Part shown: piece after piece, positions 8,990-18,002 of the stretch | How positions within the stretch are numbered: the stretch's first letter is position 1 | Layout: each line of letters starts with the position of its first letter | Assembly: GCF_052145335.1 (NCBI RefSeq) | Contig: NZ_JBKQOU010000305.1 | Coordinates: 1-64,000 of the forward strand | DNA from: Rhodoblastus sp052145335 | GTDB lineage: Bacteria > Pseudomonadota > Alphaproteobacteria > Rhizobiales > Beijerinckiaceae | Length of the DNA stretch: 64,000 nucleotides | Direction: 5' to 3' | Program-made: the position numbers and the translations under genes | The notes under the pieces: model-generated | Database searches by the model: none | What the model saw: the letters and a program-made list of their open reading frames with translations, nothing else | What the model was told of the DNA's origin: nothing

Positions 8990-9879
8990 CTAACAAGCTC
9001 ACCGAACGTAATGCCGGCAAAAGCGGCCATTTCCGGCGCCAGGGAGGTTTCCGTCATTCCCGGTTGAGTATTGACTTCCAGTACGACGAGTTCGCCCGTG
9101 CCTTCGGGGCGATCGTCGTAACGGAAGTCCGTTCTGCTAATTCCGCGACAACCGAGCGCCCTGTGCGCCTTGAGAGCCAACTCTTGGACCTTTTGGTAAA
9201 TATTTCCTTTAACTTTTGCCGGAAGTTCGTGAATTGACCCTCCGGGCGCATATTTTGAATCGAAATCGTACCACTCGCTGGAAACGGATTTGATCTCGGT
9301 GACGCCAAGGGGACGGTCGCCGAGCACGGCGCAGGTCAGTTCGCGTCCGGCGATATATTTTTCCGCCAGCATGAGATCGCCGTGCGACCAGTCCTCGCGC
9401 AACAGCTCCTGCGGCGGATGCGATGTTCCCTGCTTGACGATGAACACGCCATAGGACGAGCCCTCCGACACCGGCTTCAGCACGTAAGGCGGCGGCAGCA
9501 CGTGGGCCTCGGCCGCCACGAATCGCGTGACCACCTTGCCCTCCGCCACCGGCACGCCGGCCGCGGCAAACAGGATTTTCGCCTTGTCCTTATGGGCGGC
9601 GACCGCCGAGGCCAGCACGCCGGAATGGGTGTAGGGGATTTTCAGGATTTCCAGCACGCCCTGGATGATTCCGTCCTCGCCGCCCGGTCCGTGCAGGGCG
9701 TTGAGAGCGACATCGGGCTTCAGGCGGGCGAGAACTTCCGCCACGTCGCGTCCGACATCGACGCGGGTGACGGTGAACCCCTCGCCTTCCAGCGCCTTGG
9801 CGCAGGCCTCGCCGGAACGCAAGGAAACGCTGCGCTCGCTGGAAAGTCCGCCCATCAGAACCGCGACATGTTTGGTCAT
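8956..9879 (-). CDS. ddl: D-alanine--D-alanine ligase
   Basis: 307-residue ATP-grasp ligase making the D-Ala-D-Ala dipeptide for MurF. Family motifs: MGGLSSERSVSLRSG at the N-terminus, LHGPGGEDG, and the C-terminal EVNTQPGMTETSLAPEMA. Length is standard (about 305). A GGGGAT element precedes ATG. A palindromic repeat at 9901-9990 separates it from murB. Confidence 0.98.
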   Translation of the reverse strand: MTKHVAVLMGGLSSERSVSLRSGEACAKALEGEGFTVTRVDVGRDVAEVLARLKPDVALNALHGPGGEDGIIQGVLEILKIPYTHSGVLASAVAAHKDKAKILFAAAGVPVAEGKVVTRFVAAEAHVLPPPYVLKPVSEGSSYGVFIVKQGTSHPPQELLREDWSHGDLMLAEKYIAGRELTCAVLGDRPLGVTEIKSVSSEWYDFDSKYAPGGSIHELPAKVKGNIYQKVQELALKAHRALGCRGISRTDFRYDDRPEGTGELVVLEVNTQPGMTETSLAPEMAAFAGITFGELVRWMVEDASCDR

Positions 9880-9900
9880 TTTAATCCCCGATCCTGTGGG

Positions 9901-9990
9901 GCGCCGTCATTGCGAGCGGAGCGAAGCAATCCAGACCCAGCTTGCGGCCTCTGGATTGCCGCGTCGCTACGCTCCTTGCAATGACGGCGC
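9901..9990. repeat. palindromic intergenic repeat, copy A
   Basis: 90-bp imperfect palindrome filling most of the murB-ddl gap. The outer 13 bases at each end (9901-9913 and 9978-9990) are exact inverted repeats and the arms continue with mismatches. Bases 9904-9934 are identical, in opposite orientation, to 47800-47830 inside the DUF1624 gene. This looks like the CGTCATTGCGAGC-type repeat family widespread in alphaproteobacteria. It can fold as RNA and may affect murB-ddl read-through. Confidence 0.9.
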
Positions 9991-10000
9991 GTAATGATGA

Positions 10001-10930
10001 TTAGGCTTTGACGCCGATCCGCTTGATTTCCCAGTGCAGCTCCACGCCCGTCGCCGCCAGAACCCTCGCCCTGACCTCGTCGCCGAGATTCTCGATGTCA
10101 GCGGCGGTGGCCGCGCCGCGATTGATCAGGAAATTGCAATGCATCGGCGACACCTGCGCGTCGCCGACCGCCAGCCCCCGGCAGCCGGCCCTGTCCACCA
10201 GTTGCCAGGCTTTTTCGCCCGGCGGATTCTTGAAGGTCGAACCGCCGGTTTTTTCGCGGATCGGCTGCGACTTTTCGCGCGCCTCGGTGATCCGGTCCAT
10301 TTCCGCCAAAATATCCGCCGGCTCGCCGGGGCGCCCCTGAAACAAGGCGCTGGTGAAAATGACGCCCGAAGGCGCCTCGCTGTGGCGATAGCTCATGCCC
10401 AGTTCATCGACGGTAAAGGTCCTTATCTGGCCAGCCCGGTCGACGCCCCTCGCGGAAATCAGGACGTCCCTGGTTTCGCCGCCATGGGCGCCGGCGTTCA
10501 TCCGCAAGGCGCCGCCGATGGAGCCCGGAATGCCTCGCAAAAACGCCAGCCCGTCGATGCCGGCCTCGGCGGCGGCGCGGGCGACGCGCATGTCGGGCGC
10601 GCAGGCGCCGGCGCGCAAACGATGCCCCGGCTCGACCGTGATCTCGCCGAAAGCCTTGCCCCCCAACCGGATCACCACGCCAAGAACGCCGCCGTCGCGC
10701 ACGATCAGGTTGGAGCCGAGCCCGATGGTGGTGACCGGAATTTCGGAAGCGAGATTTTTCAGGAAATAGGCCAGGTCGGCCTCGTCGGCCGGGCTGAACA
10801 GCACTTGCGCCGGTCCGCCGACGCGAAACCAGGTGAAGGGGGCGAGCGGCTGGTTTGCGGCGAGACGTCCGCGCAACTCCGGCATTTTCGCCGCCAGCAG
10901 GCTGGCAAGATCGCCAAAACTCTCGTTCAT
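10001..10930 (-). CDS. murB: UDP-N-acetylenolpyruvoylglucosamine reductase MurB
   Basis: 309-residue FAD enzyme making UDP-MurNAc with NADPH. Motifs: APFTWFRVGGPAQVL at the N-terminus, the FAD-binding GLGSNLIVRDGGVLG and GSIGGALRMNAGAHGGE, and the catalytic-serine region GGSTFKNPPGEKAWQL. The frame is open further upstream, but the ATG at 10930 (MNESFGDLASLL) matches the family and overlaps the preceding amidotransferase stop as ATGA. Confidence 0.97.
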   Translation of the reverse strand: MNESFGDLASLLAAKMPELRGRLAANQPLAPFTWFRVGGPAQVLFSPADEADLAYFLKNLASEIPVTTIGLGSNLIVRDGGVLGVVIRLGGKAFGEITVEPGHRLRAGACAPDMRVARAAAEAGIDGLAFLRGIPGSIGGALRMNAGAHGGETRDVLISARGVDRAGQIRTFTVDELGMSYRHSEAPSGVIFTSALFQGRPGEPADILAEMDRITEAREKSQPIREKTGGSTFKNPPGEKAWQLVDRAGCRGLAVGDAQVSPMHCNFLINRGAATAADIENLGDEVRARVLAATGVELHWEIKRIGVKA

Positions 10931-11631
10931 GCGAAGGCTCCGTCGAGCCAGGCGCGGAACAGAAGCTTGCCCGCCTCGGCCGTCGCGGGGCCGAATTCCA
11001 CCGCCTGCGCCCGGATTTCGCGAGGGTCGACACCGGCCTTGGCAAGTTCTACCGCGTTGCCGATCAACCAGGACTCCAGCTCCTCCGGTTCGACCTCGAC
11101 ATGGAATTGCAGCGCCAGCGCGTAGGAGTCCAGCGCGAAAGCCTGATGCGGGCAATGAGCGGTGAAGGCTAGATTTCGCCCCTCCGGCGGCAGGTCGAAA
11201 TTGTCGCCGTGCCAATGCAGGACATTGACGCCCTCCAGGCAGGCCAGCGGCGAGGCTCGGCCCTCGTCGGTCAAGATCAGCGGCGCATAGCCGATTTCCT
11301 TGGCCGACCCGGGCGCAACGCCGGCGCCGAGCGCCGCCGCCATGAATTGCGCGCCGAGGCAAATGCCCAATGTCGGCTTTTTCGATCCCAATCGAGCGGA
11401 AATCGCCACCATTTCTCCGAACACGAATGGATAGGCCTCGGTGTCGTAAACGCCGATCGGCCCCCCCAGCACGATCAAAAGATCGCATTCAGAGATTTCG
11501 GCCGCCGGGAAAGGCTCCACGCCGATTTCGCAGATCCGCGTCCCGAACCCATATTCAGGCAGCAGTTCGGCCAGCACCCCCAGCCCCTCGAAGGCGACGT
11601 GTCGCAGGACGAGGCAGGACCGCTCGCTCAT
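10927..11631 (-). CDS. class I glutamine amidotransferase within dcw cluster
   Basis: 234-residue GMP-synthase-type (Triad) glutaminase. The nucleophile is Cys91 in GICLGAQ, the catalytic pair is His177/Glu179 in LQFHVEVEPEE, and an oxyanion-type loop lies in VLGGPIGVYD near residue 55. It is a stand-alone glutaminase domain with no synthetase domain attached. Its ATG overlaps the murC stop and its stop overlaps the murB start (both ATGA), so it is translated as part of the murC-murB chain. The substrate that receives the ammonia is unknown. The coupling suggests a link to wall precursors, for example amidation, but it could equally be a GuaA-like paralogue with another role. Confidence 0.9.
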   Translation of the reverse strand: MSERSCLVLRHVAFEGLGVLAELLPEYGFGTRICEIGVEPFPAAEISECDLLIVLGGPIGVYDTEAYPFVFGEMVAISARLGSKKPTLGICLGAQFMAAALGAGVAPGSAKEIGYAPLILTDEGRASPLACLEGVNVLHWHGDNFDLPPEGRNLAFTAHCPHQAFALDSYALALQFHVEVEPEELESWLIGNAVELAKAGVDPREIRAQAVEFGPATAEAGKLLFRAWLDGAFA

Positions 11632-13037
11632 GCCGCGTCCCTGGCCGCCAACTGGCCGGGCAAGGCATAGGCCCACTGGGTGATATTGCCGGCGCCGAGC
11701 AGCACCACATAATCGCCGGGCCTGGCCAGATCGCGGATCAGGCCGGGCAAATCGTCGGGATGGGACAGGGCGAAGACCTGGCGGTGGCCGTGGGCCTTGA
11801 TCGCCGAAACCAGCGCGTCCTTGTTGACGTTTTCGATAGGCGCCTCTCCGGCGGCGTAGACATCGGCGACGATGACGCAATCGGCGTCGTTGAAACAGGT
11901 GGCGAACTGGTCGAACAGCGATTGCAGGCGGGTGTAGCGGTGCGGCTGGACCACGGCGATGACCTGGTTGGTGGTGGACGCCCGCGCCGCGCGCAAAACG
12001 GCGGCGATTTCGACCGGGTGATGGCCGTAATCGTCGAAAATGGTCGCGCCGTTCCATTCTCCGGTGCGGGTGAAGCGGCGCTTGACGCCGCCGAACGCGG
12101 CCAGGCCGTTGCGGATGTTCTCGACGCTGACGCCGAGTTCATAGGCCACCGCGATCGCCGCCGTGGCGTTGAGCGCATTGTGATGGCCGGGCATCGGCAT
12201 GACCAGATCGTGCAGCTCGACTTCGCGCCCATGCAGGCGGTCGCGGATGGTCACGTTGAAGCGCGACACGCCCCCGGTGAGATCGATATTGGACAGGAGC
12301 ACGTCGGCCTGCGGGTTCTCGCCGTAGGTGACGACGCGGCGATCCTCGATCTTGCCGACCAGTTCCTGCACCGTGACGTGGTCGAGGCACATCACCGCGA
12401 AGCCGTAGAAGGGCAGGTTTTCGATGAAGGCGCGAAAGGCTTCCTTGATGGCGTCGAAGGTCTTGAAATGATCGAGATGCTCCGGGTCGATATTGGTGAC
12501 CACGGCGACGTCGACCGGCAGCTTGAGGAAGGTGCCGTCGCTCTCATCCGCCTCGACGACCATCCATTCGCCCAAGCCCACGCGGGCGTTCGTGCCATAG
12601 GCGTTGATGATGCCGCCGTTGATGACGGTGGGGTCCATCTTGCCGGCGTCGAGCAGGGTCGCCACCAGCGAGGTGGTCGTGGTCTTGCCATGGGTGCCGG
12701 CGACCGCCACGCATTGTCTCAGCCGCATCAGTTCGGCCAGCATTTCCGCGCGGCGCACCACCGGCAGGCGTTTTTCGCGCGCGGCGGCCAGTTCGGGGTT
12801 GTCGCGCTTGATCGCGGTCGAGACCACCACCACCGCCGCTTCGCCGAGGTTTTGCGCGTCATGGCCGACGAAGACCCTAGCGCCTTTTTCGCGCAGCCGC
12901 TTGACGTTGGCGTTGTCCGAAGCGTCCGAGCCCTGCACGTCATAGCCGAGATTGAGCAGGACTTCGGCTATGCCCGACATGCCGATGCCGCCGATCCCGA
13001 CGAAATGAATGGGGCCCAGATGCGACGGCAGTTTCAT
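11628..13037 (-). CDS. murC: UDP-N-acetylmuramate--L-alanine ligase MurC
   Basis: 469-residue Mur ligase adding L-Ala to UDP-MurNAc. Motifs: IHFVGIGGIGMSGIAEVL at the N-terminus, the ATP loop AGTHGKTTTTSLVA, FDDYGHHPVE and VVQPHRYTR. Two in-frame ATGs exist at 13043 and 13037. The AGGAG site lies 7 bases before 13037 and overlaps the other, so MKLPSHLGP is the start. It ends in an ATGA overlap with the amidotransferase gene. Confidence 0.98.
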   Translation of the reverse strand: MKLPSHLGPIHFVGIGGIGMSGIAEVLLNLGYDVQGSDASDNANVKRLREKGARVFVGHDAQNLGEAAVVVVSTAIKRDNPELAAAREKRLPVVRRAEMLAELMRLRQCVAVAGTHGKTTTTSLVATLLDAGKMDPTVINGGIINAYGTNARVGLGEWMVVEADESDGTFLKLPVDVAVVTNIDPEHLDHFKTFDAIKEAFRAFIENLPFYGFAVMCLDHVTVQELVGKIEDRRVVTYGENPQADVLLSNIDLTGGVSRFNVTIRDRLHGREVELHDLVMPMPGHHNALNATAAIAVAYELGVSVENIRNGLAAFGGVKRRFTRTGEWNGATIFDDYGHHPVEIAAVLRAARASTTNQVIAVVQPHRYTRLQSLFDQFATCFNDADCVIVADVYAAGEAPIENVNKDALVSAIKAHGHRQVFALSHPDDLPGLIRDLARPGDYVVLLGAGNITQWAYALPGQLAARDAA

Positions 13038-13055
13038 GCGCATTCTCCTGAAGAA

Positions 13056-14153
13056 TCACTGACCGGCGGTAGCGATCGCCAGATCGGCCAGCCTTTCGGC
13101 GGCGTCGGGAATGCCCGCGCTCTTGGCCGCTTGCGCGCGCCGCGTCAAGTCCTTTGGGTCGTCGAGCGCCTTGACGAGGCTTTCCGCCAGCCATTGCGGG
13201 GTGAAGGCGATCTGGCGGATGACCTCCGCCGCGCCGGTTTTGGCGAGCTGCGCGGCGTTGGCCGCCTGATCGGCGTCGAGCGCATGGGGAAAAGGAACCA
13301 GGATCGACGGACGGCCGATCGCCGCCAGTTCCGACACCGTCGAGGCGCCGGAGCGCCCGATCACCAGATGCGCCCCAGCCATGCGCAGCGGCAAGTCGGC
13401 GAAGAACGGCGCCACATCCGCCGCGACATTCAGCAGCGAATAGGCGTTCTGCACGCGTAAAAGATCCTCGCCGCGCGCCTGCTGCACGATGAACAGTCGT
13501 CCGCGCTGCTCCTTGCTCAGCAGGCCAATCGCCTCCGGCACGACATCCGACATGATGCGCGCCCCTTGCGAGCCGCCGGTGACCAGGAGACGCAGCTTGC
13601 CATCGGCGAAATCCGGGTAAGGCAGAGCCGCCGCCGCCAGCACCGCCGGGCGCAGCGGATTGCCGACGTGAACCACGCGATCACGCAGCGACTCCGGGAG
13701 GTTCTCGATGATCGGAAAGCCCGAGGCGATGATTTTCGCGCGCTGGCTGAGGAACTTGTTGGCGCGTCCCATCACCGCGTTCTGCTCGTGCAGAATCAGC
13801 GGAATGCCGCGCAGCGCCGCGGCGAGGGCCGGCGGCACGGTGGGATAGCCGCCGAAGGAAACCACCGCGCGGGGCTTGATTTCGCCCAGCAGCGCATAGG
13901 CCTGGCGCACGCCCTGGCCAAGTTTCAGCGCCGCGCGCGCCTTGGCGACCATTGAGCCGCCCATCGGCGTCGCCGAGGCGATTTCATGAATCGCTTCGGC
14001 GGGAAAGGCCGCGCCATATTGCAGCGCCCGCTCGTCGGTAGCGAGGCGCACACGGGCCCCGCGCTTGGCGAGCGCATAGGCGAGCGCCTCGGCGGGGAAT
14101 AGATGGCCGCCGGTGCCCCCGGCCGCAACGAGAATCAGGTTGTCTTGCTTCAT
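13056..14153 (-). CDS. murG: lipid II synthase MurG
   Basis: 365-residue GT28 glycosyltransferase that adds GlcNAc to lipid I at the inner membrane. Motifs: AAGGTGGHLFPAEAL at the N-terminus, LILHEQNAVMGRAN, VTGGSQGARIM and the UDP-GlcNAc site GRSGASTVSELAAIGRPSIL. Its ATG overlaps the ftsW stop (ATGA). 18 bases separate it from murC. Confidence 0.98.
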   Translation of the reverse strand: MKQDNLILVAAGGTGGHLFPAEALAYALAKRGARVRLATDERALQYGAAFPAEAIHEIASATPMGGSMVAKARAALKLGQGVRQAYALLGEIKPRAVVSFGGYPTVPPALAAALRGIPLILHEQNAVMGRANKFLSQRAKIIASGFPIIENLPESLRDRVVHVGNPLRPAVLAAAALPYPDFADGKLRLLVTGGSQGARIMSDVVPEAIGLLSKEQRGRLFIVQQARGEDLLRVQNAYSLLNVAADVAPFFADLPLRMAGAHLVIGRSGASTVSELAAIGRPSILVPFPHALDADQAANAAQLAKTGAAEVIRQIAFTPQWLAESLVKALDDPKDLTRRAQAAKSAGIPDAAERLADLAIATAGQ

Positions 14154-15307
14154 TGCGCCGACGCCCCTGCAGGCGTCTTGGCGCCGCGATCGAACAGGAT
14201 CTCCGAACGCGGCCGCTTCCGCGTCACGGCGATGAGGAAGCCCATGCCGATCCCCAGCGAAATCAGCGACGAGCCGCCATAGGAGATGAACGGCAGGGTC
14301 ATGCCCTTGGCCGGCATCAGATGCAGATTGACCGCCATGTTGATCGACGCCTGGATGCCGAACAGCAGCACCAGACCGGCCGTGGCGAAGCGGCAGAACG
14401 GGTCCTCGTTGACGGCGGCCTTGAGCAGGCCCCGCAGCACGATGAAGGCGAACAACGCGACGATGGCCATGCAGAACAAAAGCCCGAATTCCTCGCCCGT
14501 CACCGCGAAAATGAAATCGGTATGGGCGTCCGGCAGAATGCGTTTCAGCGTTCCCTCGCCCGGCCCCCGGCCGAACCAGCCGCCGGAAATGAAACTGTCG
14601 AGCGCGGTGTCGACCTGGAACGTGTCGGCGACGCCGCCGCTCTGGCCGGGATCGATGAAATGCAGGATGCGCGCCCGCACATGCGGCACGAATTTATAGG
14701 CCACGACCACCGCCGAAGCGGCGAAGCCGCCAAGACCGGCGATCCAGAACCAGTGCAGCCCCGCCATGATGAACATCGCGCCCCACACCAGCGCCACCAG
14801 CATGGTCTGGCCGAAATCGGGTTGCAGGATCAGCGGAACCACCGTCGCCGGCAGCAGGAGCAGCGCCAGCCAGTTCCCCGGCACGTCGCGCCGCCGCGCG
14901 CCTTCGGAAATCGCCCAGGCGGCCAGCACGACAAAGGCCGGCTTGACGAATTCCGACGGCTGCACGCCGAAAATCCAGCGCCGCGCGCCCTTGACCTCGT
15001 GGCCGAAAAACAGCGCCGCGAAAATCAGCGCCATGGAGGCGATATAGCCGAGCAGCGCCAGACGCCGCACCTCGCGCGGCGTGGCGAAGGAAATGCCGAT
15101 CATCAGGATCAGCGAGGGGATCAGAAATTCCACCTGCTTGTTGACGAACTGGAACGGCGGCAGGTGCAGGCGATCGGCCACCGGCGGGCTGCCCGCCATG
15201 ACCAGCACCAGACCCAGCACGACCAGCGCCGCGATGGCGGCCAGAAGCCAGTGATCGACCGTCCACCACCAGCCGGCGATCGCCGAGCGCTCCGCGCGCG
15301 AAACCAT
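14150..15307 (-). CDS. ftsW: SEDS glycosyltransferase FtsW
   Basis: 385-residue polytopic SEDS protein that polymerises septal glycan together with FtsI. About ten membrane segments are visible from residue 20 onward. The conserved motif FISYGGSSLISLGIGMG lies near the C-terminus. The open frame is 52 codons longer, but an AAGGAG site 7-8 bases before the ATG at 15307 (MVSRAERS) gives the start. It is separated from murD by 127 bases with two hairpins. Confidence 0.96.
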   Translation of the reverse strand: MVSRAERSAIAGWWWTVDHWLLAAIAALVVLGLVLVMAGSPPVADRLHLPPFQFVNKQVEFLIPSLILMIGISFATPREVRRLALLGYIASMALIFAALFFGHEVKGARRWIFGVQPSEFVKPAFVVLAAWAISEGARRRDVPGNWLALLLLPATVVPLILQPDFGQTMLVALVWGAMFIMAGLHWFWIAGLGGFAASAVVVAYKFVPHVRARILHFIDPGQSGGVADTFQVDTALDSFISGGWFGRGPGEGTLKRILPDAHTDFIFAVTGEEFGLLFCMAIVALFAFIVLRGLLKAAVNEDPFCRFATAGLVLLFGIQASINMAVNLHLMPAKGMTLPFISYGGSSLISLGIGMGFLIAVTRKRPRSEILFDRGAKTPAGASAQ

Positions 15308-15434
15308 GGAATTGCTCCTTTTTTCGTTTCGCCGACTTTGTCGGCGAGTCCCTCGCACTTGCTCGGCGTCGCGTTCGCTCCTGGCCCATTCCCGCGGAGC
15401 GGGAACGGGCGCCCGCGCCCTTTCTTGATAGACT
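15308..15434 (-). other. murD-ftsW spacer with two hairpins
   Basis: 127-base gap in an otherwise tightly packed operon. It contains CGCCGAC-ttt-GTCGGCG (15332-15348) and TTCCCGC-gga-GCGGGAA (about 15394-15410). Neither has a proper T tract on the minus strand. They may act as intercistronic RNA structures that tune ftsW expression; this is inference. Confidence 0.45.
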
Positions 15435-16856
15435 TCAGAAGAGAGCGCCTTGCTCGCCTTCATCTTTCAACAACAAACCTACTTGTTCGCGGAACGCGTC
15501 TCCGCGTTTTTCGAAATTGGCGAATTGATCGTAAGAGGCGCAGGCCGGCGACAGCAGCACCACCGGCTCCGGGGCGTCGCTCTCTCCCGCATCGTCTGCG
15601 GCAGCGGCTAAAGCCGCATCCAGCGTGCCGCAACGCTCAAAAGCGACTTCGCCCTCCAGCGTCGCGGCGAAATCCTCCGCCGCCTCGCCGATCAGATAGG
15701 CTTTGGCGATCCGGCCGAACAGCGGTCTTAGCGGCTCGATGCCGCCCGCCTTGGCCCGGCCGCCGGCGATCCAAAAGATGTTGTCGAAACTCGCCAGAGC
15801 CTTTTCCGCGGCGTCGGCGTTGGTGGCCTTGCTGTCGTTGACGAACAGCACGGCGCCGCGCTTGCCGACCTGCTCCATGCGATGGGCCAGGCCGGGGAAG
15901 GAGCGCATGCCGAGACCGATCTCGTCATGCGGCAGGCCGATGCGCTCGCAGGCGGCGAAAGCCGCCGCGGCGTTCTGGCCATTATGCGCGCCACGCAGGT
16001 TTTCGGCGCGGGAGAGATCGAACAGGACTTCTTCCAGCGTCTTCAGCGCCGGCAAGGCGAAGGCGCGGCGCAGCCGCCCGGAATCATAGCAAACACTGGC
16101 CAGCGCCTGCGGGCGGCTGTTGGTGACGCCGACCACAGAGCGCCCGGCCTGTTTCAGGCCCTGGAAAATCGCCTCGCACCAGGCGTCGTCTCGCCCGACA
16201 ATGGCATAATCGGCGGCCGCGACCAGCCTCTGCTTGATCGCGGCATAATTTTCCATCGAACCGTGGCGGTCGAGATGGTCGGGCGTCAAGTTGAGCAGCA
16301 GGCCGATGCTTGGATCGAGCGAGGGCGCCAGATCGATCTGGAAGGTCGAACATTCGACGACATGGACACGTTCCGCCGCGGGCGGCTCCAGTTCGAGGAT
16401 CGGCACGCCGATATTGCCGCCCATCTGAACGTCCAGCCCGGCCTCGCGCAGAATATGGGCGATCAGGGCCGTGGTCGTGCTCTTGCCATTGGTGCCGGTG
16501 ATGGCGATCAGCGGCGCGCCGGGCGCGTGAATCGCCCGTTCGCGGCAAAACAATTCGATGTCGCCGATGATCGCGACGCCGGCCTTTTGCGCCAGTTCGA
16601 CGCTCCAGTGCGGCTTGGGATGGGTCAGCGGCACACCCGGCGCCAGGACGAAAGCGGAGAAGACGCTCCAGTCGGCCTCATGGAGATCGACCGGGAAGAA
16701 ACCCTCGGCAAAGGCGTTTTCGCGCGCTGTCGAGGAATCGTCCCACACGGAAACATGGGCGCCGCCGGCGGCCAGGGCGCGGGCGGTGGCGAGGCCGGAG
16801 CCGCCCAGTCCGAAAAGGGCGATATTTTTGCCTTCGAAAGAGGTGACAGGAATCAT
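15435..16856 (-). CDS. murD: UDP-N-acetylmuramoyl-L-alanine--D-glutamate ligase MurD
   Basis: 473-residue Mur ligase adding D-Glu. Motifs: IALFGLGGSGLATARAL at the N-terminus, the ATP loop ITGTNGKSTTTALIAHIL, LNLTPDHLDRHGSM and VNDSKATNADAAEKAL, then SPACASYDQFANFEKRGD at the C-terminus. Its ATG shares one base with the mraY stop (TGATG). Confidence 0.98.
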   Translation of the reverse strand: MIPVTSFEGKNIALFGLGGSGLATARALAAGGAHVSVWDDSSTARENAFAEGFFPVDLHEADWSVFSAFVLAPGVPLTHPKPHWSVELAQKAGVAIIGDIELFCRERAIHAPGAPLIAITGTNGKSTTTALIAHILREAGLDVQMGGNIGVPILELEPPAAERVHVVECSTFQIDLAPSLDPSIGLLLNLTPDHLDRHGSMENYAAIKQRLVAAADYAIVGRDDAWCEAIFQGLKQAGRSVVGVTNSRPQALASVCYDSGRLRRAFALPALKTLEEVLFDLSRAENLRGAHNGQNAAAAFAACERIGLPHDEIGLGMRSFPGLAHRMEQVGKRGAVLFVNDSKATNADAAEKALASFDNIFWIAGGRAKAGGIEPLRPLFGRIAKAYLIGEAAEDFAATLEGEVAFERCGTLDAALAAAADDAGESDAPEPVVLLSPACASYDQFANFEKRGDAFREQVGLLLKDEGEQGALF

Positions 16857-17998
16857 CAGCGCACCTTCAATGTCGTGAGGCCGATCAAGGCGAGAACGAA
16901 AGCGACGATCCAGAAACGCACCACCACCTGCGGCTCGGACCAGCCCAATTGCTCGAAATGATGATGGATCGGAGCCATTTTGAACACCCGCTTGCCGGTC
17001 ATCTTGAATGAGGCGACCTGGACGATGACCGACAGGGCCTCCATCACGAACAGGCCGCCGACCACCGCCAGCACGATTTCATGTTTCACCGCCACGGCGA
17101 TGGCGCCCAGCATGCCGCCCAGCGCCAAAGATCCTGTATCGCCCATGAAGATCTGCGCCGGGGGCGCGTTGAACCACAGGAAGCCCAGGCCGGCGCCGAT
17201 CACCGCGCCGCACATCACCGTCAGTTCACCGGCGCCGGGCACGTAATTGATACCGAGGTAATGGGCGAAAATCTCATTGCCGGCGAGATAGGCGATGATG
17301 GCGAAGGTCCCCGCCGCGATCATCACCGGCACGATGGCGAGGCCGTCGAGCCCGTCGGTGAGATTGACCGCATTGCCGGAGCCGACGATGACCACCCCCG
17401 CGAAGGGCAGGAACAACCAGGAGAGATCGACGATCCAGCCATGGATGAAGGGCGCCGCCAGTTTGGTCGCCGGCGCGCTCGCGAGAAAGGGCGCGGCGAA
17501 GGAGTGAAAAAAATCACCGAGCGACGTCACCGGCCCGCTGGCCGAGGCGCACATCATGAAATAGGCGGCGAGTATGGCGATCCCCGCCTCGAGAGCAAGG
17601 CGCCGGCGGCCGGAAAAACCCTGGTGGTTCTGCTTCGTCACTTTCAGATAGTCGTCGTAGAAGCCGATGGCGCCGAAGCCCAGGGTCACGAACAGCACGA
17701 TCCAGACATAGGCGCTTCTCGGATTGGCCCAGAGCACGGTGGAGACCACGGTGCCGGCGAGGATCATCAGCCCGCCCATCGTCGGAGTGCCCTTTTTCGC
17801 CAGATGGCTTTGCGGCCCGTCGCTGCGGATCGGCTGGCCCTTGCCCTGTTTCAGCCGCAGCGAGGCGATGATGGCTGGACCAAAGAAGAACACGATGGCC
17901 AGAGCCGTGGCCGAAGCCCCGGCGGCGCGAAAGGTGATATAGCGAAAGACATTCAGCGGACCGAAATGATGCGAAAGTTCCGCCAGCCAGATGAACAT
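16856..17998 (-). CDS. mraY: phospho-N-acetylmuramoyl-pentapeptide-transferase MraY
   Basis: 380-residue polytopic inner-membrane enzyme making lipid I from UDP-MurNAc-pentapeptide and undecaprenyl phosphate. Motifs: KKGTPTMGGLMIL, the Mg site DDYLKVTKQNHQGFSGRRR, NAVNLTDGLDGLA, and the HHHFEQLGWSE loop near the C-terminus. It starts 4 bases after the murEF stop and overlaps murD by one base. Confidence 0.98.
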   Translation of the reverse strand: MFIWLAELSHHFGPLNVFRYITFRAAGASATALAIVFFFGPAIIASLRLKQGKGQPIRSDGPQSHLAKKGTPTMGGLMILAGTVVSTVLWANPRSAYVWIVLFVTLGFGAIGFYDDYLKVTKQNHQGFSGRRRLALEAGIAILAAYFMMCASASGPVTSLGDFFHSFAAPFLASAPATKLAAPFIHGWIVDLSWLFLPFAGVVIVGSGNAVNLTDGLDGLAIVPVMIAAGTFAIIAYLAGNEIFAHYLGINYVPGAGELTVMCGAVIGAGLGFLWFNAPPAQIFMGDTGSLALGGMLGAIAVAVKHEIVLAVVGGLFVMEALSVIVQVASFKMTGKRVFKMAPIHHHFEQLGWSEPQVVVRFWIVAFVLALIGLTTLKVR

Positions 17999-18002
17999 TC
18001 TC

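Noticed and set aside
10931..11488. upstream part of the murB frame as a longer MurB
   Set aside because: It is a frame shadow of the amidotransferase gene; MurB homology begins at 10930.
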